Below, piece by piece: positions 1 to 8,349 of a stretch of DNA of 9,372 nt; position 1 is the first letter of the stretch; every line of letters starts with the position of its first letter. Source of the DNA: an uncultured Xanthobacteraceae bacterium (lineage in GTDB: Bacteria; Pseudomonadota; Alphaproteobacteria; Rhizobiales; Xanthobacteraceae); assembly GCA_955652195.1 (NCBI GenBank), contig CATPBC010000130.1, positions 1-9,372 of the forward strand, given 5' to 3'. Both the position numbers and the translations under genes were made by a program. The notes under the pieces were generated by a model. That model saw only the letters and a program-made list of their open reading frames with translations. It ran no database searches and was not told the origin of the DNA.

Positions 1-2528
1 AAGATATGTTCGAGATCGTCCTGTGGGATACCTTCGCCTTCATCGATGATCTGCAGGACGACCGAATCCCGGTCGCGCCACGTATGGATGAAAACGGTGG
101 TGCCAGGCGCGGCGTATTTCGCGGCATTATCAAGCAGATTGAACAGCACCTGTTCGAACAGGACCGCGTCCAGTGAAACCATGGGAACGTCGGTCGCAAG
201 ATCGAGCCGGACCGAATGGTGCTTCAGGATTTTTGTAGTGCGCTGCAACGTTGAGCCGATGATTTCCGATAAATCATGCGGCGAGAGCTTGGGCGCGACG
301 GCGCCCGATTCAAGACGCGTCATGTCCAAAAGATTAGCAATGAACCGGTTGAGCCGCTCGGATTCTTCGATAATCGTCGAGAGAAGGTCGGTCTTTTCGC
401 TATCGGTCAGTTTATCGTCTAGCTCGCGCAAGGCCCCCGCGGAACCGAGCACCGAGGCGAGCGGCGTCTTGAGGTCATGCGATATCGAGGTCAACAGCGC
501 GGTGCGCAGACGTTCGGTCTCGGCGGTGCGCTGGACACGATCCATATCCTCGACCAGCTGCACGCGTTCGATCGCCAGCGCGCCCTGGTCCGCCAGGGCG
601 TCGAGTAGCCGCCGTTGATCGGGGGTGAGCCACGGGCCGGTCTTGTCGCTGTCGATGCCAATGACGCCGATCGCGCCGCGGCCGGTTTGCATTGGCAAGA
701 ACAATCGTTTCGCGCCGGGCAGCGTGTCGGACCCGCGCCCAGCGGCACGATTGTTCTCGAAAGACCACTTCGCCGCCGCTAGATCGGCGTCGTCGAGCAT
801 ATCCTCGGGTGGATAGCCGGCATTGACCCTGAGGACGCCTTGGTCGGGCAGCAACAGCACCACACGGACTCTCAGCATCATTGCTATCTGAAAGCATGTC
901 GCCCACAGCACGTCGTAGAGCGTCCCGGCGCCGGCAAGTTTGCGGCTGAAGGAGTAGAGCGATTCGACGGTTCGTACCCGGGCTTGTGCGCTTACCGCTT
1001 GCAGACGACCGCGCGCCGCAACATGGGAGACAACGATGGCGACCAGAGTAAACAATATGAATGCCGCGACGTTGTGCGGATCGTCGATCGTGAAAGTGTA
1101 GATCGGCGGCAAAAAGAAGAAATTGTAACAAAGCGCCGAAACAACGCTCGCCAGCAATGACGGCCATAGTCCAAATCGAACGGCGACGCCGACGATAGCA
1201 GTCAGAAAAACCAGATCGACGTTTTCGACCCCTATCCAATAATTGACCAGTTCCCCGCAACCCAGGGCAAGCCCGATCGCCAGAACGGCGAATATATACG
1301 GCCGCAGTTCAGGGGCTTTGGCTTCATCCGAAGTACTCAGCCTTTTCTTCGGCACCGGCTGTCCGGGCAACTGATCGCCGGCGATCACATGGACGCTGAT
1401 ATTGCCGGACCGGCGAACCAGGTCGTGCACGACGGATCCGTGCAAAATCTCAAACCACCGCGATCGGGTCGACTTTCCGATAATGATCTGGGTCACGTTA
1501 TGGGTGCGGGCATAGTCGATCACATCGTCTGCGATGCTGCGAGCGCCGGCAGGCAAAGTGACAGGTTCGCCGCCGAGCGCTTCGGCGAGCCGTAACGTGT
1601 CCGCGATACGGTCGCGCTCTTCCTCGGAAAGCTGCACGGCGCGACGTCCCTCTATGTACAGGGCCGTCCACGGGCCGTGCAGTCGATCGGCTAGCCGCTT
1701 GGCGTAGCGGACCAGGCCGGCGCAGCGCGGATCTTCGCTGATGCAGACCAGAATGCGTTCGCCCGCGGGCCAAGGTCCCTCGATGGCGCGCGCCTGCATT
1801 TCCGAAAGCAATTGCTCGTCCACCCGCTCGGCGGTGCGGCGCAGGGCAAGCTCGCGCAGCGCAGTGAGATTGGCGGGAGAAAAGAAATGTTCGAGCGCCC
1901 GCTCGGCCTGCTTCGGAACGTAGACCTTTCCTTCCTTGAGCCGCTGGATCAAATCGGCGGGCGTGAGATCGACCAGCTCGACAGCGTCGGCGCGATCGAA
2001 AACAGCGTCCGGCACCGTCTCCCGTACCCGTACGTGGGTGATTTGCGCGACGACGTCGTTGAGGCTTTCGATGTGCTGAATATTGACCGTGGTGTAAACG
2101 TCGATGCCGTGGCTCATCAGCTCTTCGGCATCGAGATAGCGCTTGGGATGGCGGCTGCCGTCGGCGTTTGTGTGGGCAAGCTCGTCGACCAGGACGATTT
2201 GCGGATGGCGCGCGATGATCGCGTCCAGATCCATCTCGGTGAGCAACTGCCCTTTGTATTGCACCTCTCGGCGTGGAATGACTTCCAGGCCGCTCAGCAG
2301 CGCTTCAGTCTCCTTGCGGCCATGGGCCTCGACAACGCCAATGACAACATCATAGCCGTCCTTCTTGCGCGCCTGCGCCTGCTGCAACATCTCGTAGGTC
2401 TTGCCGACGCCCGGTGCAGCGCCAACAAAAATTCTCAACCTCCCGATGCGACGCTCTTCGCGGCGCGCCGCTTCGAGGAGCGCCTCGGGTGAGGGTCGAT
2501 GTTCAGTGTCGCGCCGAGAATCCGCCAT
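1..2528 (-). CDS. kdpD: Potassium-responsive sensor histidine kinase KdpD, C-terminus cut by window edge
   Basis: Inner-membrane sensor kinase that phosphorylates KdpE to switch on kdp expression under K+ limitation or osmotic stress. All 842 codons present are open, with no frameshift. In order: a KdpD N-terminal domain with Walker A GAAPGVGKT (residues 36-44) and Walker B-like VLVDELAHTN (112-121); a Usp-like domain (about 257-385) starting ERILVC; four closely packed hydrophobic segments (about 410-502, DUF4118 type); an Arg-rich linker; a GAF-like region (about 525-650); H-box SHDLKTPL with phospho-acceptor His684; N-box NLLDNAAKYA (797-806); and the G1 box DEGEG (829-833). The last boxes of the ATPase domain lie outside the window; E. 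coli KdpD has 894 residues, so roughly 50 are missing. ATG at 2528 is the only start I see in this frame before kdpC, but no Shine-Dalgarno precedes it. kdpE is expected next, outside the window. Confidence 0.97.
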   Translation of the reverse strand, partial: MADSRRDTEHRPSPEALLEAARREERRIGRLRIFVGAAPGVGKTYEMLQQAQARKKDGYDVVIGVVEAHGRKETEALLSGLEVIPRREVQYKGQLLTEMDLDAIIARHPQIVLVDELAHTNADGSRHPKRYLDAEELMSHGIDVYTTVNIQHIESLNDVVAQITHVRVRETVPDAVFDRADAVELVDLTPADLIQRLKEGKVYVPKQAERALEHFFSPANLTALRELALRRTAERVDEQLLSEMQARAIEGPWPAGERILVCISEDPRCAGLVRYAKRLADRLHGPWTALYIEGRRAVQLSEEERDRIADTLRLAEALGGEPVTLPAGARSIADDVIDYARTHNVTQIIIGKSTRSRWFEILHGSVVHDLVRRSGNISVHVIAGDQLPGQPVPKKRLSTSDEAKAPELRPYIFAVLAIGLALGCGELVNYWIGVENVDLVFLTAIVGVAVRFGLWPSLLASVVSALCYNFFFLPPIYTFTIDDPHNVAAFILFTLVAIVVSHVAARGRLQAVSAQARVRTVESLYSFSRKLAGAGTLYDVLWATCFQIAMMLRVRVVLLLPDQGVLRVNAGYPPEDMLDDADLAAAKWSFENNRAAGRGSDTLPGAKRLFLPMQTGRGAIGVIGIDSDKTGPWLTPDQRRLLDALADQGALAIERVQLVEDMDRVQRTAETERLRTALLTSISHDLKTPLASVLGSAGALRELDDKLTDSEKTDLLSTIIEESERLNRFIANLLDMTRLESGAVAPKLSPHDLSEIIGSTLQRTTKILKHHSVRLDLATDVPMVSLDAVLFEQVLFNLLDNAAKYAAPGTTVFIHTWRDRDSVVLQIIDEGEGIPQDDLEHI

Positions 2529-2590
2529 GAGGTCGGATATTATCAGATAGGCCGGCCTGAGACTTGGGCCTCTGGCTACCTCATCATAAC

Positions 2591-2611
2591 CGCTCGAATT
2601 GGCCCCGAGCG
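2591..2611 (-). other. Small inverted repeat directly after the kdpC stop codon
   Basis: CGCTCG and CGAGCG form a perfect 6-bp stem with a 9-nt loop, directly abutting the kdpC stop codon in the 83-nt kdpC-kdpD gap. No T-run follows on the minus strand, so it is not a standard intrinsic terminator. It could be an RNA-processing or 3'-stabilising hairpin that lowers kdpD relative to kdpFABC, or simply chance. The rest of the gap shows no promoter I would defend. Confidence 0.35.
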
Positions 2612-3214
2612 CTAGCCGGCCAGTCGATCGAGGGCAAGATTAAGCAGAAGCACATTCACGCGCGGCTCGCCCAGGAGGCCGAGAAAACGGCCTTCAGTGT
2701 GGTCGGCAACAAGTTGACGGACGCGGTCTTCCGGCACGTTCCGTGCCTTGGCAATACGGGGTACCTGGAATAAAGCGGCCTCGGGCGAGATGTGCGGATC
2801 AAGGCCACTCGCCGAAGTCGTCACAAGGTCAGCCGGAACAGGTGCCGCGGAGTTCTCCTGCTTTAATTTGTCCATGTCGCCTTGGACGCGGTCGATCAGC
2901 GCTTTATTGGACGGGCCGAGATTGGAGCCGCCGGAATTTGCAGCATTGTATGGCGCCGGCACCGTCTTGGTCGCGTCATTCGGATCCGGCGCGGTGGTTG
3001 CGGAGGGCCGGCCATGGAAATATTTTTCACTCTCGAACACCTGGCCGATGAGTTCGGAGCCGACAACCTTGCCATCACGCTCAATCAAGCTGCCTTGCGC
3101 TTGGTGGGGAAAAATGGCTTGAGCAATTCCGGTCATTGCCAGTGGATAAACAAGGCCAGTGATGAACGTGAGCGCCAGCAGGACCACAACCGCCGGACGG
3201 ATTTGCCGCAACAT
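2612..3214 (-). CDS. kdpC: Potassium-transporting ATPase subunit KdpC
   Basis: Single-span subunit of the KdpFABC K+ pump. In the family it associates with KdpA/KdpB and is thought to raise the pump's affinity for ATP or stabilise the complex. The 200-residue product has the usual KdpC architecture: a short N-terminal tail (MLRQIRPAV), one hydrophobic helix (about 8-30), then a soluble domain with the motifs [39 protein letters not shown] and the C-terminal LVADHTEGR...[15 protein letters not shown]. The frame is open further upstream, to an ATG at 3313, but that extension is Arg-rich and overlaps the kdpB C-terminus. ATG at 3214 is chosen because AAGGAG lies 7 nt before it and the family consensus begins there. 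It starts 11 nt after the kdpB stop, so the two are surely co-transcribed. Confidence 0.97.
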   Translation of the reverse strand: MLRQIRPAVVVLLALTFITGLVYPLAMTGIAQAIFPHQAQGSLIERDGKVVGSELIGQVFESEKYFHGRPSATTAPDPNDATKTVPAPYNAANSGGSNLGPSNKALIDRVQGDMDKLKQENSAAPVPADLVTTSASGLDPHISPEAALFQVPRIAKARNVPEDRVRQLVADHTEGRFLGLLGEPRVNVLLLNLALDRLAG

Positions 3215-3221
3215 GATTCTT

Positions 3222-3227
3222 CTCCTT
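3222..3227 (-). promoter_or_regulatory. Shine-Dalgarno of kdpC, overlapping the kdpB stop codon
   Basis: Read on the minus strand, TAAGGAG contains both the kdpB stop (TAA) and a strong ribosome-binding site, 7 nt from the kdpC ATG at 3214. It fixes the kdpC start over the longer open frame upstream and suggests that ribosomes ending kdpB can re-initiate on kdpC. Confidence 0.85.
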
Positions 3228-5343
3228 AGGCGAGATGCAAGGCGGTCACGACGACGTCGATCGCCTTTATGCCAATGAAAGGAATGATCACGCCGCCGAC
3301 GCCGTAGATCCAAAGGTTGCGGCGGAGCAGCGCGGCAGCGCCAATCGGACGATAACGGACGCCTTTCAACGACAACGGGATGAGGGCGATGATGATCAGC
3401 GCGTTGAAGATGATTGCCGATAAAATCGCGCTCTCCGGCGTTTGCAGGTTCATGATGTTGAGCGCCTGCAGCTGCGGATAGAACGCCACAAACATCGCGG
3501 GAATGATGGCGAAATATTTTGCTACGTCGTTGGCGATCGAGAAAGTGGTCAGCGCGCCGCGCGTCATCAGAAGCTGCTTGCCGATCTCGACAATCTCAAT
3601 GAGCTTGGTCGGGTTTGAATCGAGGTCGACCATGTTGCCGGCCTCGCGCGCGGCTTGGGTACCCGTATTCATCGCCACGCCGACATCGGCCTGCGCGAGC
3701 GCCGGCGCGTCATTGGTGCCGTCGCCGCACATTGCGACCAGCTTGCCTTTGGATTGCTCGTCGCGGATCAGGCGCAGCTTTTCCTCGGGCGTCGCCTGGG
3801 CCAGAAAGTCGTCAACGCCGGCCTCCGCAGCGATGGCCGCCGCCGTCATTGGATTATCGCCGGTGATCATGACGGTGCGGATGCCCATCCGGCGCAGTTC
3901 GGCAAAGCGCTCGCGTATGCCGCCCTTGACGATGTCTTTAAGCTCAATGATGCCGAGCAGTTTGCCGTCCTTGGCGACGGCCAGGGGCGTACCCCCCGTT
4001 TTGGCAATGGCGTCGGCAATAACCGTGGCTTCGCGCGCAGTGTCGCTACTCACTGCTGGACGCAGTGCCTGCACCGCACCGCCTGAGCTAACCGTAGTCG
4101 TGCCACCGTTCAGGTAATTCAAAATTGCATCGACCGCGCCTTTGCGAATCGACGAATCGCCCATCTCAACACCACTCATCCGCGTTTGCGCGCTAAACGG
4201 GATGAAATTGGCCTTCATTTCCACGAGTTCGCGGCCGCGGATGCCGTATTTTTCCTTGGCGAGCACGACAATGGAGCGGCCCTCGGGAGTCTCATCGGCA
4301 AGCGAAGCGAGCTGCGCGGCATCTGCCAGGTCCTGCTCGGTGACCCCGCGCAGCGGCTTGAACTCGGTCGCTTGCCGATTGCCGAGCGTGATCGTGCCCG
4401 TCTTGTCGAGAAGAAGCGTATCGACGTCGCCCGCCGCTTCCACCGAGCGGCCGGACATCGCCAGCACATTGAAGCGCACCAGGCGATCCATGCCGGCAAT
4501 GCCGATGGCGGACAGCAACGCGCCGATCGTTGTCGGAATCAATGTCACGAACAGTGCGACCAAGATCACCACGGAAATCGTGCTGCCGGCGTAATAGACA
4601 TAGCTCGGGATCGTTGCGGTCGCGAATACGAAGATGATGGTCAGGCCGACCAGAAGAATGTTCAACGCGATCTCATTCGGGGTCTTCTGTCGTTCGGCGC
4701 CTTCGACCAGGCGAATCATGCGGTCGAGGAAGGTCGAGCCGGGCGCCGCAGTGATGCGCACGCGAATCCAATCGGACAGGACTTGCGTGCCGCCGGTGAC
4801 CGCGGAACGGTCGCCGCCGGATTCGCGGATGACCGGCGCCGATTCGCCTGTGATCGCCGCTTCGTTGACCGAAGCCATGCCCTCGATCACCTCGCCATCC
4901 GACGGAATCATATCGCCGGCTTCAACGAGAACAACGTTGCCGACCTTGAGGTCCGTCGAAGGAAGCAGCCGATACTTCTGTGAATCCCCCGCGGCCATCA
5001 GGAGCTTGGCCTGGGTTTCAGTGCGCTGGCGCCGCAACGTGTCGGCCTGCGCCTTGCCGCGGCCCTCCGCAACAGCCTCGGCGAAATTGGCGAACAGCAC
5101 CGTGAACCACAGCCAGAGGATGATCTGGAATTCGAACAGGATGTGCCCACCCCCAGTGATGAGATCGCGGAACAGAATCACGGTCGTCAGCGCCGTGACG
5201 ATTTCAAGCACGAACATGACCGGGTTTTTCACGAGCGTGCGCGGATCGAGCTTGATGAGGGCGGAGCCGATGGCCGGCACGACGATTTTCGGATCGAACA
5301 GCGCCGATACCGGCATGCTCTTGCGCAGGGTTGAGGTTTCCAT
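3226..5343 (-). CDS. kdpB: Potassium-transporting P-type ATPase subunit KdpB
   Basis: Catalytic subunit of KdpFABC, a membrane P-type ATPase whose ATP hydrolysis drives K+ import through KdpA. The 705-residue product (numbered from the ATG) has family hallmarks in order: N-terminal helices; A-domain TGES at 165-168, whose Ser corresponds to the inhibitory phosphoserine known in E. coli KdpB; the membrane Pro motif LIPTTIG (268-274); DKTGT with phosphorylated Asp313; N-domain KGAVDA; P-domain TGDN (494-497) and GDGTNDAP (540-547); and C-terminal helices ending in [15 protein letters not shown]. The N-domain stretch between KGAVDAI and GGTPLAVA is 42 residues, against about 25 in E. coli as I recall it. 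A GTG at 5352 extends the frame by three codons but overlaps the GGAG that lies 8 nt before the ATG at 5343, so the ATG is preferred. It starts 15 nt after kdpA. Confidence 0.98.
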   Translation of the reverse strand: METSTLRKSMPVSALFDPKIVVPAIGSALIKLDPRTLVKNPVMFVLEIVTALTTVILFRDLITGGGHILFEFQIILWLWFTVLFANFAEAVAEGRGKAQADTLRRQRTETQAKLLMAAGDSQKYRLLPSTDLKVGNVVLVEAGDMIPSDGEVIEGMASVNEAAITGESAPVIRESGGDRSAVTGGTQVLSDWIRVRITAAPGSTFLDRMIRLVEGAERQKTPNEIALNILLVGLTIIFVFATATIPSYVYYAGSTISVVILVALFVTLIPTTIGALLSAIGIAGMDRLVRFNVLAMSGRSVEAAGDVDTLLLDKTGTITLGNRQATEFKPLRGVTEQDLADAAQLASLADETPEGRSIVVLAKEKYGIRGRELVEMKANFIPFSAQTRMSGVEMGDSSIRKGAVDAILNYLNGGTTTVSSGGAVQALRPAVSSDTAREATVIADAIAKTGGTPLAVAKDGKLLGIIELKDIVKGGIRERFAELRRMGIRTVMITGDNPMTAAAIAAEAGVDDFLAQATPEEKLRLIRDEQSKGKLVAMCGDGTNDAPALAQADVGVAMNTGTQAAREAGNMVDLDSNPTKLIEIVEIGKQLLMTRGALTTFSIANDVAKYFAIIPAMFVAFYPQLQALNIMNLQTPESAILSAIIFNALIIIALIPLSLKGVRYRPIGAAALLRRNLWIYGVGGVIIPFIGIKAIDVVVTALHLA

Positions 5344-5351
5344 CGCAGTCA

Positions 5352-5355
5352 CTCC
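5352..5355 (-). promoter_or_regulatory. Shine-Dalgarno of kdpB, deciding the start
   Basis: GGAG on the minus strand sits 8 nt upstream of ATG at 5343. The competing GTG start at 5352 shares its first base with this site, so it cannot use it. This supports a 705-residue rather than a 708-residue KdpB. Confidence 0.75.
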
Positions 5356-5358
5356 AGC

Positions 5359-7071
5359 CTAATTCGAAGAAAAGAGCGTGCCGGCATTGAGCGCGAGCTG
5401 TTCGACGATTGGGCCGAGCGCCAGAGCTGGAAAGAAAGTAAGCCCGCCGACAATGACAATCACGCCGACGACGAGACCGACGAATAAGCCGCCCGTGGTG
5501 GGGAACGTGCCAGCCGATGCCGGCACCAATTTCTTGCCGGCAAGCGTGCCGGCGATGATCATCGTCGGGATGATCATCCAGAACCGTCCGACCGCCATCG
5601 CCATCGCGCCGCTGAGATTGTAGAACGGCGTGTTGCCATTGAGCCCCGCAAAGGCCGAGCCGTTGTTGCCGTCCATCGACGTATAGGCGTACAGCACCTC
5701 GGTGAAGCCGTGCGGGCCGGGATTGTTCATCGACGCCACAGCGGACGGCACCAGCATCGCGACGGCAGTCCAGCCGAGATACATCAGCGGCAGGACAAGA
5801 ATGGCGAGCATCGCCATCTTGACTTCCTTCGCTTCGATCTTCTTGCCGACGTATTCGGGCGTTCGCCCAACCATCAAGCCGGCAACGAAGATCGATATGA
5901 TGACGAACAGCAGCATGCCGTACATACCGGAGCCGACGCCGCCGACGATGATCTCGCCGAGCTGGATATTAATGAGCGGGATCATTCCGCCGAGCGCGGT
6001 GAAGCTGTCGTGCATAGCGTTGACCGCGCCGCACGACGCCGCGGTGGTGATGACTGCGAACAGGGCCGAGCCGACGATGCCGAACCGGACTTCTTTGCCC
6101 TCCGTGTTGCCGCCGGTGAGGCCAAGGGCATTGAGCGCGTCATTGCCATGCGCTTCGGCCCAGTAGCAAAAGACGACGCCGGCGATGAACAGAACGCCCA
6201 TCACCGTGAGGATTGCCCAGCCTTGCTTCTGGTTGCCGACCATCCGGCCGAACACGTTCGTTAGTGCCGCGCCGAGTGCGAATATCGAGATGATCTGCAC
6301 GTAGTTCGACAGCGCGGTCGGGTTTTCGAACGGATGCGCAGCATTGGCATTGAAAAAGCCGCCGCCGTTGGTACCGAGCATCTTGATCGCGATCTGCGAG
6401 GCGACCGGGCCGACCGCGATGGTTTGCTTGGCGCCTTCCAGCGTGGTCGCGTCGATATAGGGACCGAGCGTCTGCGGGATGCCCTGCCAGACAAGGAACA
6501 ACGCGTAGGGCACGCAAATCGGCAGCAAGATATAGAGCGTGCAACGCGTCACATCGACCCAGAAGCTGCCGACCGTGCGCACGGAATGCCGCGCAAAGCC
6601 GCGAATGAGCGCGATCGCAAGCACGATGCCCGTCGCGGCTGAGAGGTAGTTCTGATGCGTCAGGCCCAGCATCTGCACGAGATAGCTCAGCGTGCTTTCG
6701 CCGCCGTAATTCTGCCAGTTGGTATTGGTGATGAAGCTCACCGCCGTGTTGAACGACAGGTCCTCGGCGACCGCGGATTGCTCTGCCGGGTTGAACGGCA
6801 AGAAGGCCTGCAGCCGCATCAGTGCGTAAATGATGAAAAGACCGCCGAGGTGAAACAGCAGCATGCCGACTGTGTAGGTCACCGCGTGCTGCTCCTGGCG
6901 TTCGTCAATGCCGGACAGCTTGTAGATCGCGATCTCGACCGGGCGCAGGATCGGCGTGAGAAACGTGCGTTCGCCGCCGAAGACGCGCGTCATATAGGCG
7001 CCGAGAACCGGCGTGATTGCGACAATGATTGCGCAATAGAGCAGAATCTGGACCCAGCCGATGACGGTCAT
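5359..7071 (-). CDS. kdpA: Potassium-transporting ATPase subunit KdpA (K+-binding, channel-like)
   Basis: Integral membrane subunit of KdpFABC that binds and selects K+; related to the SKT (superfamily of K+ transporters) channel-like proteins with four pore repeats. The product has 570 residues (E. coli 557) and about ten hydrophobic spans. The four selectivity-filter regions are visible: [11 protein letters not shown] (115-125); [19 protein letters not shown] (233-251); [17 protein letters not shown] (346-362); and [15 protein letters not shown] (463-477). ATG at 7071 is preceded by AAGGA at 8 nt. It lies 12 nt after kdpF and 15 nt before kdpB. Nothing is truncated or missing from the filter motifs. 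Confidence 0.98.
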   Translation of the reverse strand: MTVIGWVQILLYCAIIVAITPVLGAYMTRVFGGERTFLTPILRPVEIAIYKLSGIDERQEQHAVTYTVGMLLFHLGGLFIIYALMRLQAFLPFNPAEQSAVAEDLSFNTAVSFITNTNWQNYGGESTLSYLVQMLGLTHQNYLSAATGIVLAIALIRGFARHSVRTVGSFWVDVTRCTLYILLPICVPYALFLVWQGIPQTLGPYIDATTLEGAKQTIAVGPVASQIAIKMLGTNGGGFFNANAAHPFENPTALSNYVQIISIFALGAALTNVFGRMVGNQKQGWAILTVMGVLFIAGVVFCYWAEAHGNDALNALGLTGGNTEGKEVRFGIVGSALFAVITTAASCGAVNAMHDSFTALGGMIPLINIQLGEIIVGGVGSGMYGMLLFVIISIFVAGLMVGRTPEYVGKKIEAKEVKMAMLAILVLPLMYLGWTAVAMLVPSAVASMNNPGPHGFTEVLYAYTSMDGNNGSAFAGLNGNTPFYNLSGAMAMAVGRFWMIIPTMIIAGTLAGKKLVPASAGTFPTTGGLFVGLVVGVIVIVGGLTFFPALALGPIVEQLALNAGTLFSSN

Positions 7072-7083
7072 GGTCGTTGTCCT

Positions 7084-7173
7084 TCAGAACAGCTCGGGCT
7101 TGAGCAGAGCGTAGACCAAGTAGAAGAGCAGTCCGGCGGTTACGAGCGCGGCGAGCGAGTAATCAAAAATCAT
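7084..7173 (-). CDS. kdpF: KdpF, small membrane subunit of the K+ pump
   Basis: A 29-residue single-helix protein beginning MIFDYSLAALV and ending YALLKPELF. The closing pattern Y-x-L-[hydrophobic]-x-P-E-x-F is typical of KdpF, a peptide that stabilises the KdpFABC complex in the inner membrane. ATG at 7173 has GGAG 7 nt upstream. A nearby ATG at 7180 is in another frame and hits a stop after five codons. It sits 12 nt before kdpA and 11 nt after the 27-residue ORF, so it is part of the same transcript. It is easily missed by annotation because of its length. Confidence 0.93.
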   Translation of the reverse strand: MIFDYSLAALVTAGLLFYLVYALLKPELF

Positions 7174-7184
7174 GACTCATCTCC

Positions 7185-7268
7185 TCACAGCTGCTCGCAA
7201 GCGTAGACATAGGCGATCGACACAGCGAAGAAGCCGGCCGCGAGCGCCATCATTACGACGTCCATCAT
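7185..7268 (-). CDS. 27-residue single-helix protein, first ORF of the kdp operon
   Basis: Opens with MMDVVMMALAAGFFAVSIAY and ends VYACEQL. Residues about 4-22 are hydrophobic and would form one membrane helix, followed by a short polar tail with a Cys. ATG at 7268 has GGAG 7 nt upstream; a second ATG three bases on is possible. It stops 11 nt before kdpF, the same spacing as every other junction from here to kdpC, which strongly suggests it is translated as part of the operon. From memory, short ORFs with an F-A-x(4)-Y-x(2)-[AG]-C-[DE]-x-L ending occur ahead of kdpF or kdpA in other bacteria, mostly unannotated. The function is unknown; I infer a helix-packing partner or regulator of the Kdp pump. 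It does not match KdpF, which is the next gene. Confidence 0.8.
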   Translation of the reverse strand: MMDVVMMALAAGFFAVSIAYVYACEQL

Positions 7269-7878
7269 GGGAATGCTCCAAACGGAATTCTAAACGCCAG
7301 CAGATGCCTTACGGCGGGACGCTACTTTAGATCTGAGTCAAAATGGCGCGAAAATCTCCCGCACAGTCAGAGGCGATATCTGCGCCTGAGCGCATAGGAA
7401 TTCGAGGGGGGAAAGACCATGAAGGATATAGGAATCTTATAAAGATCGGCTCATGACAGACTGCCGCGCTTAGAGGTCAATGGACCAGATGGAAAAGCTG
7501 GCTGCCTCCATGCTTTACGAAAAACCCGGCGAGCAAGAGCAATAATACACACATACTCGCGGAATACGGTGACGTCCCCTTATTAGCTCGAACATGGCTT
7601 TTCATGGCTGCACCATTTCTCTGCGCTCGCGATCTGCGAGCCGTTGCTGCGGCACATGTGCAAAGAAGCGCATAGAAATTCCAGACGGAGAGAACGTCGT
7701 TTTCATAAAAAAGAAATAAGCGGTGTTTTTTTGGCCGATTACATCCCTTATGCAGGATAGGCCGAATCTTTATGCCCGCTTTATATCATTAGGTCTCAAT
7801 CCCTCTCGCTTCTTCACGCGCTTTACCTCCATCTTTGCGAAACCAGTTCAAAGACCGCGCACATTGTGAGGTCGCAGG
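7269..7878. other. Divergent intergenic region between the kdp operon and the right-hand cluster
   Basis: About 610 bp without a supportable gene, visibly poorer in GC than its flanks. It must carry the kdp promoter (minus strand) and probably the promoter of the plus-strand cluster. On the minus strand TTGACT at 7341-7336 resembles a -35 box, but no good -10 follows at 16-18 nt. TAGAAT at 7292-7287 resembles a -10 but lies too near the first Shine-Dalgarno. I see no clear KdpE site or GGAAC-N16/17-CGTT stress promoter. Small inverted repeats lie at 7371-7387 (AGGCG/CGCCT) and 7625-7641 (GCTCGC/GCGAGC). ATAGGAAT is repeated at 7394 and 7428. An A6 tract at 7707 faces a T7 tract at 7726. Minor ORFs of 7, 21 and 34 codons (plus) and 42 codons (minus) are not convincing. 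Confidence 0.6.
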
Positions 7879-8349
7879 ATGATGTTCAGCTCTGATGATG
7901 CGGCATTGCTCAATGAAATTGACGAAGACCTGCGGGCTGCGATCGAGCCAACCTGCGGCATGTTTTCAAAGATCATCGCAAGTATCTGCACTCGGATTCC
8001 GATTCTCGGCAGAGCAGAGAAGCGTTTGCGTATCGCCCGCCTGACCGAAGCCGGCGCTTGGACTGATGCAGCCATGGCGCTCCTCAAAATCGAAATGCCG
8101 GGGTGGCAGATTCGACGACTCTGTTATGAAAATGACGAGTGGTTATGCTCGCTGTCGTGCCAGCCGGGCCTCCCCCTGGCACTGGATGAATGCGCGGAGG
8201 CTACTCACAAGGTTTTGCCCTTGGCGATCCTCCGGGCTCTAGTTGAGGCGCGCCGAATGGCGCGTGTGTCGGTTGGATTCACCTCAACAATTACCCAACT
8301 TCCATTCGTGCCAGTAGCGAACTTTTTATGTTGCGATAATTTCTCATGA
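7879..8349 (+). CDS. Uncharacterised 156-aa protein, rhizobial type
   Basis: Function not recognised. The first 125 residues look like a compact, mainly helical cytosolic domain. An acidic start (DDAALLNEIDEDLRAAIEP) leads into a hydrophobic, Cys-containing helix (about 25-43), the helix RIARLTEAGAWTDAAMALLK (51-70), then a W/Y-rich strand-like part WQIRRLCYENDEWLCSL and a last helix to about 127. Residues 128-156 (TSTITQLPFVPVANFLCCDNFS at the end) differ in character and may be a non-conserved tail. There are six cysteines in all. From memory it resembles hypothetical proteins common in Bradyrhizobium, but I cannot name a family. ATG at 7879 has GAGG 7 nt upstream; an immediate second ATG is an alternative. 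Its stop overlaps the start of the next ORF by ATGA. Confidence 0.8.
   Translation: MMFSSDDAALLNEIDEDLRAAIEPTCGMFSKIIASICTRIPILGRAEKRLRIARLTEAGAWTDAAMALLKIEMPGWQIRRLCYENDEWLCSLSCQPGLPLALDECAEATHKVLPLAILRALVEARRMARVSVGFTSTITQLPFVPVANFLCCDNFS

Noticed and set aside
475..1260. 261-codon open frame on the minus strand inside kdpD, and the shorter plus-strand frames over the same region
   Set aside because: It lies out of frame over kdpD, which translates cleanly with all family motifs. The product is an Arg-rich low-complexity string typical of shadow frames in GC-rich DNA.
1..2528. Suspicion that kdpD is frameshifted or a pseudogene, since no closed ORF covers it
   Set aside because: Codon-by-codon translation from ATG 2528 to the window edge shows 842 sense codons and all expected domains. 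The gene simply runs out of the window.
3215..3313. N-terminal extension of KdpC from ATG at 3313
   Set aside because: It would overlap the end of kdpB, adds an Arg-rich stretch not found in KdpC, and ignores the AAGGAG at the ATG of 3214.
4186..4983. 265-codon plus-strand ORF and other long plus-strand frames across kdpB and kdpA
   Set aside because: Antisense to well-conserved P-type ATPase sequence; rich in R, A, D and H with no recognisable motif, and caused by GC-rich codon bias.
7477..7605. 42-codon minus-strand ORF with a hydrophobic stretch (MCVLLLLLAGFF)
   Set aside because: No Shine-Dalgarno, rare-looking codon use, and no operon spacing to the kdp genes. The hydrophobic run alone is not enough to support a gene.
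7707..7732. A6...T7 inverted tracts as an intrinsic terminator
   Set aside because: The stem would be A-U only with a 13-nt loop and no GC core. No gene ends just upstream on the plus strand, and the kdp genes are transcribed away from it.
7656..7760. 34-codon plus-strand ORF, very basic, ending VFLADYIPYAG
   Set aside because: No ribosome-binding site and strongly biased composition from the A-rich tract; no recognised similarity.
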